From the NCBI GenBank assembly GCA_902522325.1, contig CABYVA010000006.1, positions 1 through 48,714 of the forward strand: a DNA stretch of 48,714 nt, written 5' to 3'. Made by a program: the position numbers and the translations under genes. Below, one piece after another: positions 1-9,550 of this stretch. This DNA is from an uncultured Pelagibacteraceae bacterium. Its GTDB lineage: Bacteria; Pseudomonadota; Alphaproteobacteria; Pelagibacterales; Pelagibacteraceae. Positions within the stretch are counted from its first letter, which is position 1. The number at the start of each line of letters is the position of its first letter. Below the pieces are notes generated by a model. It ran no database searches and had not been told where the DNA came from. It saw only the letters and a program-made list of their open reading frames with translations.

Positions 1-728
1 GATTTTTTAATATTTAGTTTACTTCTTTTATAAAATAGTTTTTTCAAATTTTTTAGAATAATGATAACTGATTTTTCCTTAATAAAATCCTCATTATGTT
101 TCCAAAAAAATTTAGTACCAAAATAACCTTTGTCTATTATACTGCCACCATCCAAAGTATTATTTAATATTTGAAGAGTTACACCTGTAGTAGGTTCATT
201 GTTATAAACTTCCCAAAAACCAGGTGCTAGTCCCCTATAGCGATCATTATCACCATGATGCAAAGACCAAACTCCATATTTAGCAGAATTTAATATTTCA
301 CCTTTTAAAATTCTAAAATCTCTACGTAAAATTAAATCCAAATTATATTGTTTTATTTTTTTACATTCCTTTTTGGAAAATAAATCTACATATTTTTTTT
401 TGATGTAAGATGGCTTAAAAAGTTTTATTTTATTTAAAATATTTAATAATTTTGTTTCATTTTCTTTTCTTTTTTTTTTTATGAATTTTCTTTCAATGAT
501 TTTTATAAATTTCGATATTGCTGATAATAATAAATTGCCTTCTAAAAATTTATTTATTAATTCTTGAAAAAAAATATTTTTAACTATTTTTTTATTATTT
601 GATATAATTAACTTAATTTCACAATATTTAGAGTTTAATAAATTTTGAAAAAGATTTATTTCCCAATCCTGCAAAGATCTTTTAGTATCAAGCATAAGAC
701 CAATTTTTAGTTTTTGTGTTTGCTTCAT
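1..728 (-). CDS. Formyltransferase-like protein, 3' end cut by the window edge
   Basis: An open frame runs leftward from an ATG at 728 to the window edge with no stop, giving about 242 residues. Around residues 153-195 it carries a block typical of the N10-formyltetrahydrofolate-dependent formyltransferase fold (PF00551 type): WSLHHGD, then YRG and APGFWEV, then TGVTLQ and LDGG. The usual catalytic Asn of the NIH motif appears as Ser-Leu-His here, so the exact chemistry is uncertain. The first 110 residues are lysine-rich and I recognise no domain in them. The start overlaps the murC stop as ATGA, so it is probably translated by coupling at the end of the cell-wall operon. By inference it could formylate an amino sugar of a surface glycan. 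It is too divergent to be confidently methionyl-tRNA formyltransferase. Confidence 0.7.
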   Translation of the reverse strand, partial: MKQTQKLKIGLMLDTKRSLQDWEINLFQNLLNSKYCEIKLIISNNKKIVKNIFFQELINKFLEGNLLLSAISKFIKIIERKFIKKKRKENETKLLNILNKIKLFKPSYIKKKYVDLFSKKECKKIKQYNLDLILRRDFRILKGEILNSAKYGVWSLHHGDNDRYRGLAPGFWEVYNNEPTTGVTLQILNNTLDGGSIIDKGYFGTKFFWKHNEDFIKEKSVIIILKNLKKLFYKRSKLNIKK

Positions 729-2119
729 AATAATTTTGGTAATTGCTTGATCCAGTTAGAGATCGAACCTGCACCCATTCCAATAACTATTTTCTTTCCA
801 TACATGTTTTGTTTAACAAATCTTCCAAGTTGATACTGATCTTTAACTAGATATACCGTTGTTTTTGAATTTTTTGCAATTTCCTTTGCAAAATTTAAAT
901 AGCTAAAGCCTAATTTTTCTCTTTCACCGGCAGAATAAATTGGGCACAAAATTACACTATCTGCATTTATAAACGAATAGCTAAATTCTTTTTTTAAATC
1001 TTTTAATCTAGAAATTCTATGAGGTTGAAATATACAAAATATTTTTTCTAATTGATAAACTTTCTTAACTCCTTTCAGAACCTCTCTTATTTCTGTAGGA
1101 TGATGGGCATAATCGTCAAAAAAGGGTATTTCTCTATATGTAAATATTTTATTAAACCTCCTTTGAACACCCTTAAATTCTTTAAGACCCCGCTTAATAA
1201 TTTCTTTAGAAATACCTATAGTCGTTGAAACAGCTGCAGCGGCTGTAGCATTTCTAATATTGTGTAAACCAAGAAGTGGGATTTTGATATTTCGAATTGC
1301 TGTTTCTGTTTTCCCTGGCAATTTAATTTCTATATCAAATTTAGAATATTCCTTTAATTGTTTAACTTTCTTAATTAAAAATTGCGAATTTGGATTTGTT
1401 CCATAAGTATAAAAATTTTTTACTTTAATTTTTTTAATAATTTCATTATTATTTTTATCATCTATACAAATAAATGATTTTCCAAAAGATGGTACTTTTT
1501 TTATAAATTCTGAAAATAATTTTTTTAAATTATCCATTGATTTATAAAAATCCATATGTTCTCTATCAATATTTGTTATTATTGAATATGTAGGTGGAAC
1601 TTTGATAAAACTTCCGTCAGACTCGTCAGACTCTAAAATGCACCAATTACTTTTTCCTAACTTTGCAGAATGATTAAAAGAATTTAATATGCCTCCATTT
1701 ATAATTGTTGGATCAAGTTTTGCTTTTGAAAAAATACTTTCGATAATAGAAGTTGTAGTTGTTTTTCCATGAGATCCTGAAATTACAATATTTTTGGTTA
1801 GCGAAACAATGTGAGCCAACATATCTCCTCTTTTATAAACCGGGAGCTGTCTTTTTTTTGCTGCTAAAATTTCTGGATTATTTTTTTTAATAGCTGAAGA
1901 TATAACCAAAATTGTTGCTTTTTTTATATTTTTTCTGTTATGACCAATAATTATTTTTATATTATTTTTTTTTAATCTATCGGTATTTTTGTTAGAAAAA
2001 ATATCACTACCCTGGATTTTGAAACCCATGCTTTTCATAATTAACGCCAAGCCGCTCATTCCAATTCCACCTATACCTACAAAGTGAATAATTTCAGTTT
2101 TTGCTAATTCAATTTTCAT
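725..2119 (-). CDS. murC: UDP-N-acetylmuramate--L-alanine ligase MurC
   Basis: This cytoplasmic ligase adds L-alanine to UDP-MurNAc, the first peptide step of peptidoglycan synthesis. The 464 residues match the usual family length. An N-terminal nucleotide-binding loop (VGIGGIGMSG, about residues 14-23) is followed by the ATP-binding motif GSHGKTTTT at 115-123 and the Mur-ligase motif DYAHHPTEI in the C-terminal half. The start overlaps the end of murG by 11 bp and the stop overlaps the next gene by 4 bp, so it sits inside the single dcw transcript. In most alphaproteobacteria murB, ddl, ftsQ and ftsA come next. Here a formyltransferase-like gene follows instead. Confidence 0.97.
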   Translation of the reverse strand: MKIELAKTEIIHFVGIGGIGMSGLALIMKSMGFKIQGSDIFSNKNTDRLKKNNIKIIIGHNRKNIKKATILVISSAIKKNNPEILAAKKRQLPVYKRGDMLAHIVSLTKNIVISGSHGKTTTTSIIESIFSKAKLDPTIINGGILNSFNHSAKLGKSNWCILESDESDGSFIKVPPTYSIITNIDREHMDFYKSMDNLKKLFSEFIKKVPSFGKSFICIDDKNNNEIIKKIKVKNFYTYGTNPNSQFLIKKVKQLKEYSKFDIEIKLPGKTETAIRNIKIPLLGLHNIRNATAAAAVSTTIGISKEIIKRGLKEFKGVQRRFNKIFTYREIPFFDDYAHHPTEIREVLKGVKKVYQLEKIFCIFQPHRISRLKDLKKEFSYSFINADSVILCPIYSAGEREKLGFSYLNFAKEIAKNSKTTVYLVKDQYQLGRFVKQNMYGKKIVIGMGAGSISNWIKQLPKLL

Positions 2120-3185
2120 TTATTGTATTTAAGAGTTTTTCATTTATCTTATTCCAAGTATTTTGATAACTAAAATCTTTCATATTTTTCTTTTTGTTCA
2201 AATAATCTTCTTTATTTTTAAGTAAATTTATTAAAAATTTTGAAAGTGAATTATTCTTAAGTTCTTTTTCGTTTAACATCCAACAACAATTTTTATTTTT
2301 ATAAAATAATGCATTTTGGGATTGGTGATCGTCCTTTGCTAAAGCATATGGAATTGCAATGTAAGGTATATTTAAAAAAGTCAATTCTGATAATGTTGAG
2401 GCACCAGCTCGTGTTATGCATAAATTTATATTTTTAACGAAATCAGGAAAATTTTGTTCAAAACTAAATAACTTATAAGAAATGTTGTTTTTCTCATAAA
2501 AATTTTCTAATTCTCTTTTATTTTCATGACTTACTTGTTGATAAATTTTAAACTCATATTTAGTTGATAAATCAGTAATTGTTTTTTTTACCTCAGTTTC
2601 AAATAATTTAGCACCTTGACTTCCTCCGATAATTAATAGATTAATTTTATTTCCAATATCATCATTTTCATCAAATTTTATGGAATAAAAGTCTTTCCTC
2701 AAAAGATGATTAATAACTAATATTTTATTAATATATTTTTTTGGAAAATTTAATATTTTTTCTGAATAGCAAAAAATTTTCTCACAGTGTTTTAAAAAAA
2801 ATCTATTCGCTCGCCCTAGGACCATATTTGGCTCAAATAAGTATATTTTGATATTTAGAATTTTTGCAGCAAAGAATAGAGGTAATGACATATAGCCACC
2901 AGTAGATATGAATATATCTATTTTTTTTCTTTTTAAAAAAAAAAGTGATTTAATTGTTAAAAAAAATAAAAAAAATAAATTCATAGGTAATAAAAATAAA
3001 TTGGATGTAAGTTTCGGCGTATTAAAAATATTTGCTTTAAATTTTTCTAAATTTAAAAATTTAGCTCCACGCAAATCTGAAGTTAAAATAACATCAAACT
3101 CATTTTTTAGGTGATCGAAAAATACAGTTGCTGGAATTACATGTCCTCCCGAACCGCCTGTGCTTATTAAAATTTTTTTTTTCAT
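2109..3185 (-). CDS. murG: Lipid II synthase MurG (UDP-GlcNAc transferase)
   Basis: MurG transfers GlcNAc from UDP-GlcNAc to lipid I on the inner face of the cytoplasmic membrane, making lipid II. The 358-residue protein shows the N-terminal glycine-rich loop GGSGGH (10-15), a hydrophobic membrane-association patch around residues 62-85, the inter-domain motif GGSQGA (187-192), and the donor-binding TRAGASTLSE motif in the C-terminal domain. The hydrophobic patch is unusually phenylalanine- and leucine-rich, as expected for this base composition. The gene abuts the ftsW stop with no gap and overlaps murC by 11 bp. Confidence 0.97.
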   Translation of the reverse strand: MKKKILISTGGSGGHVIPATVFFDHLKNEFDVILTSDLRGAKFLNLEKFKANIFNTPKLTSNLFLLPMNLFFLFFLTIKSLFFLKRKKIDIFISTGGYMSLPLFFAAKILNIKIYLFEPNMVLGRANRFFLKHCEKIFCYSEKILNFPKKYINKILVINHLLRKDFYSIKFDENDDIGNKINLLIIGGSQGAKLFETEVKKTITDLSTKYEFKIYQQVSHENKRELENFYEKNNISYKLFSFEQNFPDFVKNINLCITRAGASTLSELTFLNIPYIAIPYALAKDDHQSQNALFYKNKNCCWMLNEKELKNNSLSKFLINLLKNKEDYLNKKKNMKDFSYQNTWNKINEKLLNTINEN

Positions 3186-4310
3186 CTAATAATTAACTTT
3201 CCTTTTAGTAAGATTTAAAATAATTCCTGATAGTATAGATGTTCCAATTATAGACGAACCACCATAACTTAAAAAAGGTAAAGTCATTCCAGTAGTAGGA
3301 AATAGCCTAATATTTACACCAATATGAATCAAAGCTTGAATTAACAAAATAGAGATAGAGCCCACAAGTATTAATTTTATTTTATCATTTTTTTCAAAAA
3401 ATAACTTTTTAAATACCTGATAAACAAAAAATAAAAAAATCATCATCAAAAAAATTATAATTAACGCTCCGAACTCTTCCGAAATCACAGATACAATGTA
3501 ATCTGTATGTGCTTCTGGTACTCTGTTTTTTAAAACTCCTTCTCCAATACCTTTTCCAAAAAATCCACCATTTATAATTGCCTCTGAAGCTTTTTCAGGC
3601 TGGTAATTATTACCTGACGATGGATCAAAAAATGATTTTAATCTTATTAAAATGTAATTAAATTTTGATACAAAAAAAATTAAGTATAATAAAAAAAATA
3701 TCATAACTCCAAAAAACAAAAAGAAAATTACTAAATTAATTCCAGATGTAAAAACTAAACTTAACCAAGTCAAAAAAACTAGTAAAGTTTGACCTATATC
3801 GGGTTGGGTTATTAGAAGAAACAAAATTGGAAGTATTAAAACTAAACTTAGAAAATATTTATTATAAATATTATGATATTTTTTGGAACATAATACAGCA
3901 GCAACTGCTATAATAATGAAAGGTTTTAATAACTCTATTGGTTGAAATCTTGGTAAAAAGAAAAAATCTAACCATCTTTTCGATCCTTTTACCTCAATGC
4001 CTATAATTGGAACTAATAACAAAAAAACAAAACAAATAATAAATAAAAAAAATGATATTTTTATTAAATTCTTATGATTTAGAGATGAAAAAAAAATTAT
4101 AAAAAAAAATCCCAACCCTATAAAAAATAAATGTTTAAAAAAAAAGTGATAGCTGTTTGTATTTAACTTATCAGAAACTATTAAAGAGGTAGAAACTAGT
4201 GAAAAAAATAACCCTAAGCCAAAAAGCAAAATTATTAAAAATAAAATAGATTTATCAATATTTTTCCACCATTCATAATAGAATTTATATATCAAATTAT
4301 TGTTAAGCAT
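3186..4310 (-). CDS. ftsW: Septal peptidoglycan polymerase FtsW (SEDS family)
   Basis: This is an integral membrane SEDS protein that polymerises lipid II at the division site, working with the transpeptidase FtsI encoded upstream. The 374 residues contain roughly ten hydrophobic helices. Family motifs include FQPIELLKP in the middle of the protein, the extracellular PEAHTDYIVSVISEE stretch after the large loop, and a C-terminal LPFLSYGGSS. The start at 4310 lies 8 bp inside murD, which is normal spacing in this operon. FtsW is preferred over RodA because of the dcw context. Confidence 0.95.
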   Translation of the reverse strand: MLNNNLIYKFYYEWWKNIDKSILFLIILLFGLGLFFSLVSTSLIVSDKLNTNSYHFFFKHLFFIGLGFFFIIFFSSLNHKNLIKISFFLFIICFVFLLLVPIIGIEVKGSKRWLDFFFLPRFQPIELLKPFIIIAVAAVLCSKKYHNIYNKYFLSLVLILPILFLLITQPDIGQTLLVFLTWLSLVFTSGINLVIFFLFFGVMIFFLLYLIFFVSKFNYILIRLKSFFDPSSGNNYQPEKASEAIINGGFFGKGIGEGVLKNRVPEAHTDYIVSVISEEFGALIIIFLMMIFLFFVYQVFKKLFFEKNDKIKLILVGSISILLIQALIHIGVNIRLFPTTGMTLPFLSYGGSSIIGTSILSGIILNLTKRKVNY

Positions 4311-5622
4311 AAATTAATTTTTTTAAATTTAACTTTCTAACTAAATTGTTAAATTTTTCTCCTCTATCCTCAAAATTTTTAAAATTATCGAATGAGGCGC
4401 CCGATGGACTAAATAGTATAGTTTTATGAGCTGTGTTTTTTTTTAATTTTATATCTAAAATAATTTTTTTAAGTGCTTCCTCTAGATTTGCAAAACTTTG
4501 AAGATTTATTTTGTTTTTCAAATGTTTAATAAAATAATTTTTATTTTTTCCAAAAATATAAGCTTTAAATGTTAAACATTTTTTTTTACTTAATAGAAAT
4601 TTGTCACCTTTTTTTGGTATTCCTCCCACAAGCCAGAAAACATTTTTTAGTGATTTAAGAATACTCAGAGAGGATGAAAAACTTGTTGCTTTAGAGTCAT
4701 TAATTAATGTTATTTTTTTTGATTTATAAATTATTTCTTGTCTGTATTTTAACCCTTTAAAGTTATTAATACTTTTAAATATTTTATTTTTTTTCAATTT
4801 TAAAATTTTCGAAATTGCAAAAATAAAAGACAAGTTTTGTCTATTTCCATCTGTAAAGAAATATGGGTTTTTAATTTTAGTTTTATACCTATCAATTAAT
4901 TTTAAATTAATACTAGTTATTCTAGATTTAATCTTATTTTTTCTGATTTCTTTTTTTAAAAATTTATTACTTGTATTAAAAATTGAATAGTCTTTTTTTG
5001 TTTGATTTTTAAATAATTTAAATTTTGATTTTACGTAATTATTAAAAGTTCCGTGACGCTCCAAATGATCGGGTGAAATATTTAATATTAAAGCGTAGTT
5101 TGCTTTAAAAATTTTACTATAAGCTATCTGGTAAGATGAAGCCTCTACTACAAAAATAGTTTTTGAGGTAATTTTTTTTTCATCCAAAATTGGATTTCCA
5201 ATATTACCGACAAGTCTAGTATCTTTTTTGTGGTGTCTTAATATATTAAATAGTAATTTTGCGGTTGTGGATTTTCCATTTGTTCCAGTTATTACTATAT
5301 TTTTATTACTAAAATAATTAGTATAAAAAACATCTAAATCAGTAATAATTTTAGACGAATTTTTTTTGAGAAAATTTTTAAGACTACACTTATCGATATT
5401 AATTCCTGGACTAATAATAATAAAATCGAAGTATTTTTTTTTAATATTTTTTGGTTTAATTATTAATTTTTTAATTTTTTTATCTTTAACTATGTTTTTT
5501 TTATCATCATATAATGATATATGATTATTTTTTCTTAAAAAATAATAACAAGAGTAACCGCTTTTTCCCAATCCATAAATTAAAATTTTTTTTTTTAAAA
5601 AAATTTTTTTTGTATCTAACAT
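4303..5622 (-). CDS. murD: UDP-N-acetylmuramoylalanine--D-glutamate ligase MurD
   Basis: MurD adds D-glutamate to UDP-MurNAc-L-Ala in the cytoplasm. I chose the ATG at 5622, giving 439 residues. It overlaps the mraY stop as TAATG and places the dinucleotide-binding loop GLGKSG close to the N terminus, as in the family. A longer reading from 5679 would add 19 unconserved residues encoded inside mraY. The ATP motif GTNGKST lies near residue 115, and the C-terminal third carries the FSPSGASFD[NQ]F-type motif expected near the end of MurD. The protein is very lysine-rich. Confidence 0.95.
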   Translation of the reverse strand: MLDTKKIFLKKKILIYGLGKSGYSCYYFLRKNNHISLYDDKKNIVKDKKIKKLIIKPKNIKKKYFDFIIISPGINIDKCSLKNFLKKNSSKIITDLDVFYTNYFSNKNIVITGTNGKSTTAKLLFNILRHHKKDTRLVGNIGNPILDEKKITSKTIFVVEASSYQIAYSKIFKANYALILNISPDHLERHGTFNNYVKSKFKLFKNQTKKDYSIFNTSNKFLKKEIRKNKIKSRITSINLKLIDRYKTKIKNPYFFTDGNRQNLSFIFAISKILKLKKNKIFKSINNFKGLKYRQEIIYKSKKITLINDSKATSFSSSLSILKSLKNVFWLVGGIPKKGDKFLLSKKKCLTFKAYIFGKNKNYFIKHLKNKINLQSFANLEEALKKIILDIKLKKNTAHKTILFSPSGASFDNFKNFEDRGEKFNNLVRKLNLKKLIYA

Positions 5623-6707
5623 TATCTTAATTTTAATGTGGCAAGACCAATCATGGCTAAAATTATTGAAATTATCCAAAACCTAATTACAACTGTAGAT
5701 TCTGGCCAGCCTTTTTTTTCAAAATGATGATGAATAGGAGCCATTTTAAAAACTCTTTTGCCTGTTAACTTAAATGATATTACTTGTACAATAACTGAAA
5801 CTGCTTCTAAAACAAACAAACCGCCGGTAATTGCTAAAACTATTTCATGTTTAGTTATAATTCCTACTGTACCCAAAGATCCACCTAAAGCTAATGATCC
5901 TGTGTCACCCATAAATATTTTAGCTGGAGGTGCGTTAAACCATAAAAAACCTAAACATGCTCCAATCATTGATCCTAAGAAAACTGCAACCTCACCAACA
6001 CCTTCTACATATGGAATATGAAGATATTCTGAAAAAACAATGTTACCTGTTACGTAGCTTATAAAAGCAAAACATGCGGCCACTAAAATAACTGGTACAG
6101 TAGCCAATCCATCAAGTCCATCAGTTAAATTAACTGCATTAGAAGATCCAACAATTATAAAAGCTGCAAAAGGAATAAAAAACCAACCAAGATTTATTAT
6201 TAAATTCTTAAAAAAAGGAAAATATAAATATTCTAAGTCGGAATGATCCGAAAAATTCGTTAATATTAATATTCCTATAACAGCAATTAAAACTTGTATT
6301 ATAATTTTAAAACTAAAAGACACTCCAGATGAATTATTAAATTTAATTTTTTTATAATCATCGTATGCGCCCAATAATCCGAACCCAGCAACAACAAATA
6401 TAAGTGTCCATATATAGGGATTAGATAAATTACACCATAATAAAATACCAGAAAAAAGTCCCACTAAAATTAAAACACCTCCCATTGTTGGCGTTCCAAT
6501 TTTTTTAATAATATGTTCATCGGGTCCATCTGCTCTAATTGGATTAGTAAAATGTTTTGCAGAGAAAAAATTTATAAAAGGTGTGCCTATTAAAAATACA
6601 ATAATCATTGAGGTAAACATTGCTAGACCTGTTCTTACTGTTAAATATTTAAAAACATTAAGAAATGAAAAAACATCAACATAATTTAAAATAAAGTTAT
6701 AAAGCAT
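5622..6707 (-). CDS. mraY: Phospho-N-acetylmuramoyl-pentapeptide transferase MraY
   Basis: MraY attaches phospho-MurNAc-pentapeptide to undecaprenyl phosphate to make lipid I, in the cytoplasmic membrane. The 361 residues form about ten membrane segments. Diagnostic motifs are present: DDYKK near residue 115, NLTDGLDGLA near 195, the catalytic-site FMGDTGSLALGG near 265, and HHHFEKKGW near 325. The start lies 11 bp inside the end of the murE-murF fusion, and the stop is shared with the murD start as TAATG. Its base composition is less extreme than that of the neighbouring ligases, as expected for a strongly conserved membrane enzyme. Confidence 0.98.
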   Translation of the reverse strand: MLYNFILNYVDVFSFLNVFKYLTVRTGLAMFTSMIIVFLIGTPFINFFSAKHFTNPIRADGPDEHIIKKIGTPTMGGVLILVGLFSGILLWCNLSNPYIWTLIFVVAGFGLLGAYDDYKKIKFNNSSGVSFSFKIIIQVLIAVIGILILTNFSDHSDLEYLYFPFFKNLIINLGWFFIPFAAFIIVGSSNAVNLTDGLDGLATVPVILVAACFAFISYVTGNIVFSEYLHIPYVEGVGEVAVFLGSMIGACLGFLWFNAPPAKIFMGDTGSLALGGSLGTVGIITKHEIVLAITGGLFVLEAVSVIVQVISFKLTGKRVFKMAPIHHHFEKKGWPESTVVIRFWIISIILAMIGLATLKLR

Positions 6708-9546
6708 TAATATTTCCTTTTTTTATAGAGCTTACGAAACGGTTTAATCCAGTAGAATTAGATCCTTTGATCATCAAATAATCATTATTATTTATATTCT
6801 TTTGAATCAAATCAAATATTTGTGAATTTTCTTTTAAAATTAAACCTTTTTTCTGGGTCTCAATATTTTTATAAGTTTCAACTATATGTTTTCCAAGAAC
6901 GCTTACTTTATCTATTGAAGTTGAATTTATAATTTTGCTCATTTTTTGATGTAATCTTTTAGAATGCTTTCCAAGTTCCAACATATCACCTAAAATCATA
7001 TGTTTTTTATTATTTGTTTTAATCGAATTAAAGTTTTCTATGGCAGATTTAAGAGACAATGGGTTTGAATTATAACTTTCGTCAACTAAATTGATGTTTT
7101 TTTTTTTTATTTTTATTTTATTGATATCTCCCCGGCCTACAGGTGTTTTAAATTTATAAAAAATATTTTTGTCTAATTCTAGTGGGTTTTTAAAAATTGA
7201 AATTATAGTAATAGCGCCCATTAAATTTTTAATAAAGTTTTCGAAATTATTTAAAACATAAAAATTTTTTTTTTTATTGCTAATTATTAGAGAAACTTTA
7301 AATCTTTTTTTTTCTCTTTTAATGCTTGCAAGTTTTACATCAGCTTTTTTATTTTTCCCAAAAGAAAGAACATTCAACTTTTTTTGGATAGCAATTTTTT
7401 TATGTAGATTAAAAAATTTATCATCCGCATTTAACACAATAAAACCATCAACATTGATATTGTTCATAATCTCTGCTTTTGCCAATGCAATTTGTTTAAT
7501 ATTTTTAAAATTTTTTGCATGTGCATAAGAAATATTCGTTATTATCCCTATGTCAGGTTTAATAATTTTAGATAATGAATTTATCTCACCTTTTTTATCC
7601 ATGCCTACTTCAAATACCCCATAGTCATGATTAAAATTTAAATTAAAAAGACTTAGTGGAACGCCATATCTGTTATTAAATGATTTTGGCGATGATGTTA
7701 CTTTTCCAAATTTATTAAGAGTTTCCTTTAATAATTCTTTTAAAGAAGTTTTTCCACAACTACCTGTTATTGCAATTATTTTTGAAGAAAAATTTCTTCT
7801 AATTGCCTCTGAAACTTTTGTTAAAAATTTTAATGTATCTTTTACTTTAATTTTTTTAATATTTTTTTTTGATTTATTAATTTTATTAACAATAGCTAGA
7901 CTCGCTCCATTATTAAAAGCCTCATTTACAAATTTGTTTCCATCTTTATTTTTTCCTCGAATTGCAAAAAATATATCATTTTTCTTAATATCTTTTGAAT
8001 TAATTGAGCCTTTTCTTATTTTTGCTTTTATATGAACATATGGATTTTGACTTGTTTCATGCAAAATATTTAATTTAAGGTCATTTTTCAGAAGTTTATT
8101 TTTTATACTTATATACTTTAGAATATATTTTTTATCTGAAAATTTTTTTTTATAACTCCCATAATCTTGAGTTTTTTCGTGACCTTTACCTGCTACAACT
8201 AAAACTTCGCCAGATAAAAGATCTTGTACTGCGTGAGCTATAGCGCTTTCTCTGTTTGAAATTTCAAATAATTTTTTTTTGTTTATTTTTTTTTTTATGC
8301 TTTGTCTAATTTTTTTTGGATTTTCATTTCTAGGATTATCATCTGTTAAATAAATTTTATCACAGTACTTATTTACAATTTTTCCCATTATTTGTCTTTT
8401 AAATTTATCTCTTTCTCCACCACAGCCAAAAACAACTGATAATTTTCGATTTTTAAATTGATCTTTAATATTTTGTAAACAAAGCCTTAATGCATCTGGT
8501 GTATGAGCATAATCCAAAATTACGGATGAATTATTTTTGATTGAACCAATTTTTTCTAGTCTACCAGATACAGGTTTAATTTTTTCAATAACGTTGACAA
8601 TTTTTTTAAAATCAATGTTGTTCATATTTGCTGCAATCATTGACATTAAAACATTTTTTAATTGTATTTTACCAATCAAATTTAATTTAAAATTATATAA
8701 TTTTTTTTTATAATTTATTCTTAATAATTGTTTTTCACCAAGGTATCTGTGAGATATAATAGACAAATCTCCATTTTTATTAGATATTGTATTTATCTTA
8801 ATTTGTTTTTTTTTTGCTATTGATTTAATTTTTTTGTGCTCTGGAATATCTAAATCTGAAATAATGTTTGAATTTTTTTTAAGTAATTTTTTAAATAAAT
8901 ATAATTTTGAATTTAAGTAATTTTTATAAGATTTATGGTAATCCAAATGGTCATGAGATAAGTTAGTAAATATTCCTGTTTTAAATTTTAATCCATCAAG
9001 TCTAAATTGTTTAAGTCCATGGCTTGATGCTTCTAATATTATATTATCAATTTTTTGTTCTTTCAATTTACTTAAATATTTACCTAATTGTAATGGGTCT
9101 AATGTTGTGTTTTGCAATTCAATTTTTTTGGAAGTTGAGTTAATTCCTAAAGTTCCAATTGATGCAACTTTTTTTTTATTTAATTCTAATATTTGTAAAT
9201 AAAAATTAGCAACAGAAGATTTCCCGTTAGTGCCAGTGACAGCAATTAAGTTTTTAGGTTTTTTTTTATAAATCTTATGTGCAACTTCAGCTAATGATTT
9301 CCTAACATTTAATGATTTTATAAAAAGAACATCGTTTTTCACCCCTTGATATTTGTTGTTAGATACTATTGTCTTTGCACCTTTTTTAATTGCTAGATCA
9401 ATGAATTTGTTACCATCGAGACTAGTGCCTTTAATTGCGAAAAAAATGTAATTTTTTTTACAATGTGAACTATTAAAGCTTAAACCTGAAAATAAATGGT
9501 TCTTAAATTTAGAATTAATATTTTTAAAATAATTACCTATTAACAT
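6697..9546 (-). CDS. murE-murF: Fused MurE-MurF peptidoglycan peptide ligase
   Basis: One 949-residue frame joins two Mur ligases. Residues 1 to about 480 are MurE, which adds the third amino acid: ATP motif GTNGKSS at 105-111, DYAHTPDAL near 345, and DNPR at 403-406, the signature of meso-diaminopimelate specificity. Residues from about 490 to 949 are MurF, which adds D-Ala-D-Ala: ATP motif GSCGKTS at 595-601 and DESYNSNPLS in the central domain. Both halves begin with a similar substrate-binding block (FFAIKGTSLDGNKF and FFAIRGKNKDGNKF). Each half is close to the length of the separate enzymes, and no stop or restart signal separates them, so this is a complete fusion rather than a truncation. 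Confidence 0.95.
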   Translation of the reverse strand: MLIGNYFKNINSKFKNHLFSGLSFNSSHCKKNYIFFAIKGTSLDGNKFIDLAIKKGAKTIVSNNKYQGVKNDVLFIKSLNVRKSLAEVAHKIYKKKPKNLIAVTGTNGKSSVANFYLQILELNKKKVASIGTLGINSTSKKIELQNTTLDPLQLGKYLSKLKEQKIDNIILEASSHGLKQFRLDGLKFKTGIFTNLSHDHLDYHKSYKNYLNSKLYLFKKLLKKNSNIISDLDIPEHKKIKSIAKKKQIKINTISNKNGDLSIISHRYLGEKQLLRINYKKKLYNFKLNLIGKIQLKNVLMSMIAANMNNIDFKKIVNVIEKIKPVSGRLEKIGSIKNNSSVILDYAHTPDALRLCLQNIKDQFKNRKLSVVFGCGGERDKFKRQIMGKIVNKYCDKIYLTDDNPRNENPKKIRQSIKKKINKKKLFEISNRESAIAHAVQDLLSGEVLVVAGKGHEKTQDYGSYKKKFSDKKYILKYISIKNKLLKNDLKLNILHETSQNPYVHIKAKIRKGSINSKDIKKNDIFFAIRGKNKDGNKFVNEAFNNGASLAIVNKINKSKKNIKKIKVKDTLKFLTKVSEAIRRNFSSKIIAITGSCGKTSLKELLKETLNKFGKVTSSPKSFNNRYGVPLSLFNLNFNHDYGVFEVGMDKKGEINSLSKIIKPDIGIITNISYAHAKNFKNIKQIALAKAEIMNNINVDGFIVLNADDKFFNLHKKIAIQKKLNVLSFGKNKKADVKLASIKREKKRFKVSLIISNKKKNFYVLNNFENFIKNLMGAITIISIFKNPLELDKNIFYKFKTPVGRGDINKIKIKKKNINLVDESYNSNPLSLKSAIENFNSIKTNNKKHMILGDMLELGKHSKRLHQKMSKIINSTSIDKVSVLGKHIVETYKNIETQKKGLILKENSQIFDLIQKNINNNDYLMIKGSNSTGLNRFVSSIKKGNINAL

Positions 9547-9550
9547 GAAG

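Noticed and set aside
5623-5679. Longer N terminus for MurD starting at 5679
   Set aside because: The extra 19 residues are encoded within the mraY C terminus and place the nucleotide loop too far from the start. The ATG at 5622 forms a TAATG junction.
7277-7528. Plus-strand open frame inside murE-murF, and similar antisense frames elsewhere (for example 5758-6021, 13050-13280, 46339-46782)
   Set aside because: They are shadows of strongly conserved genes on the other strand, with no recognisable motifs and no room for their own signals.
9001-9546. Similarity between the start of the MurE half and the start of the MurF half as a recent duplication
   Set aside because: The shared substrate-domain pattern is ancestral to these two Mur ligases, so it is not evidence of a recent event.
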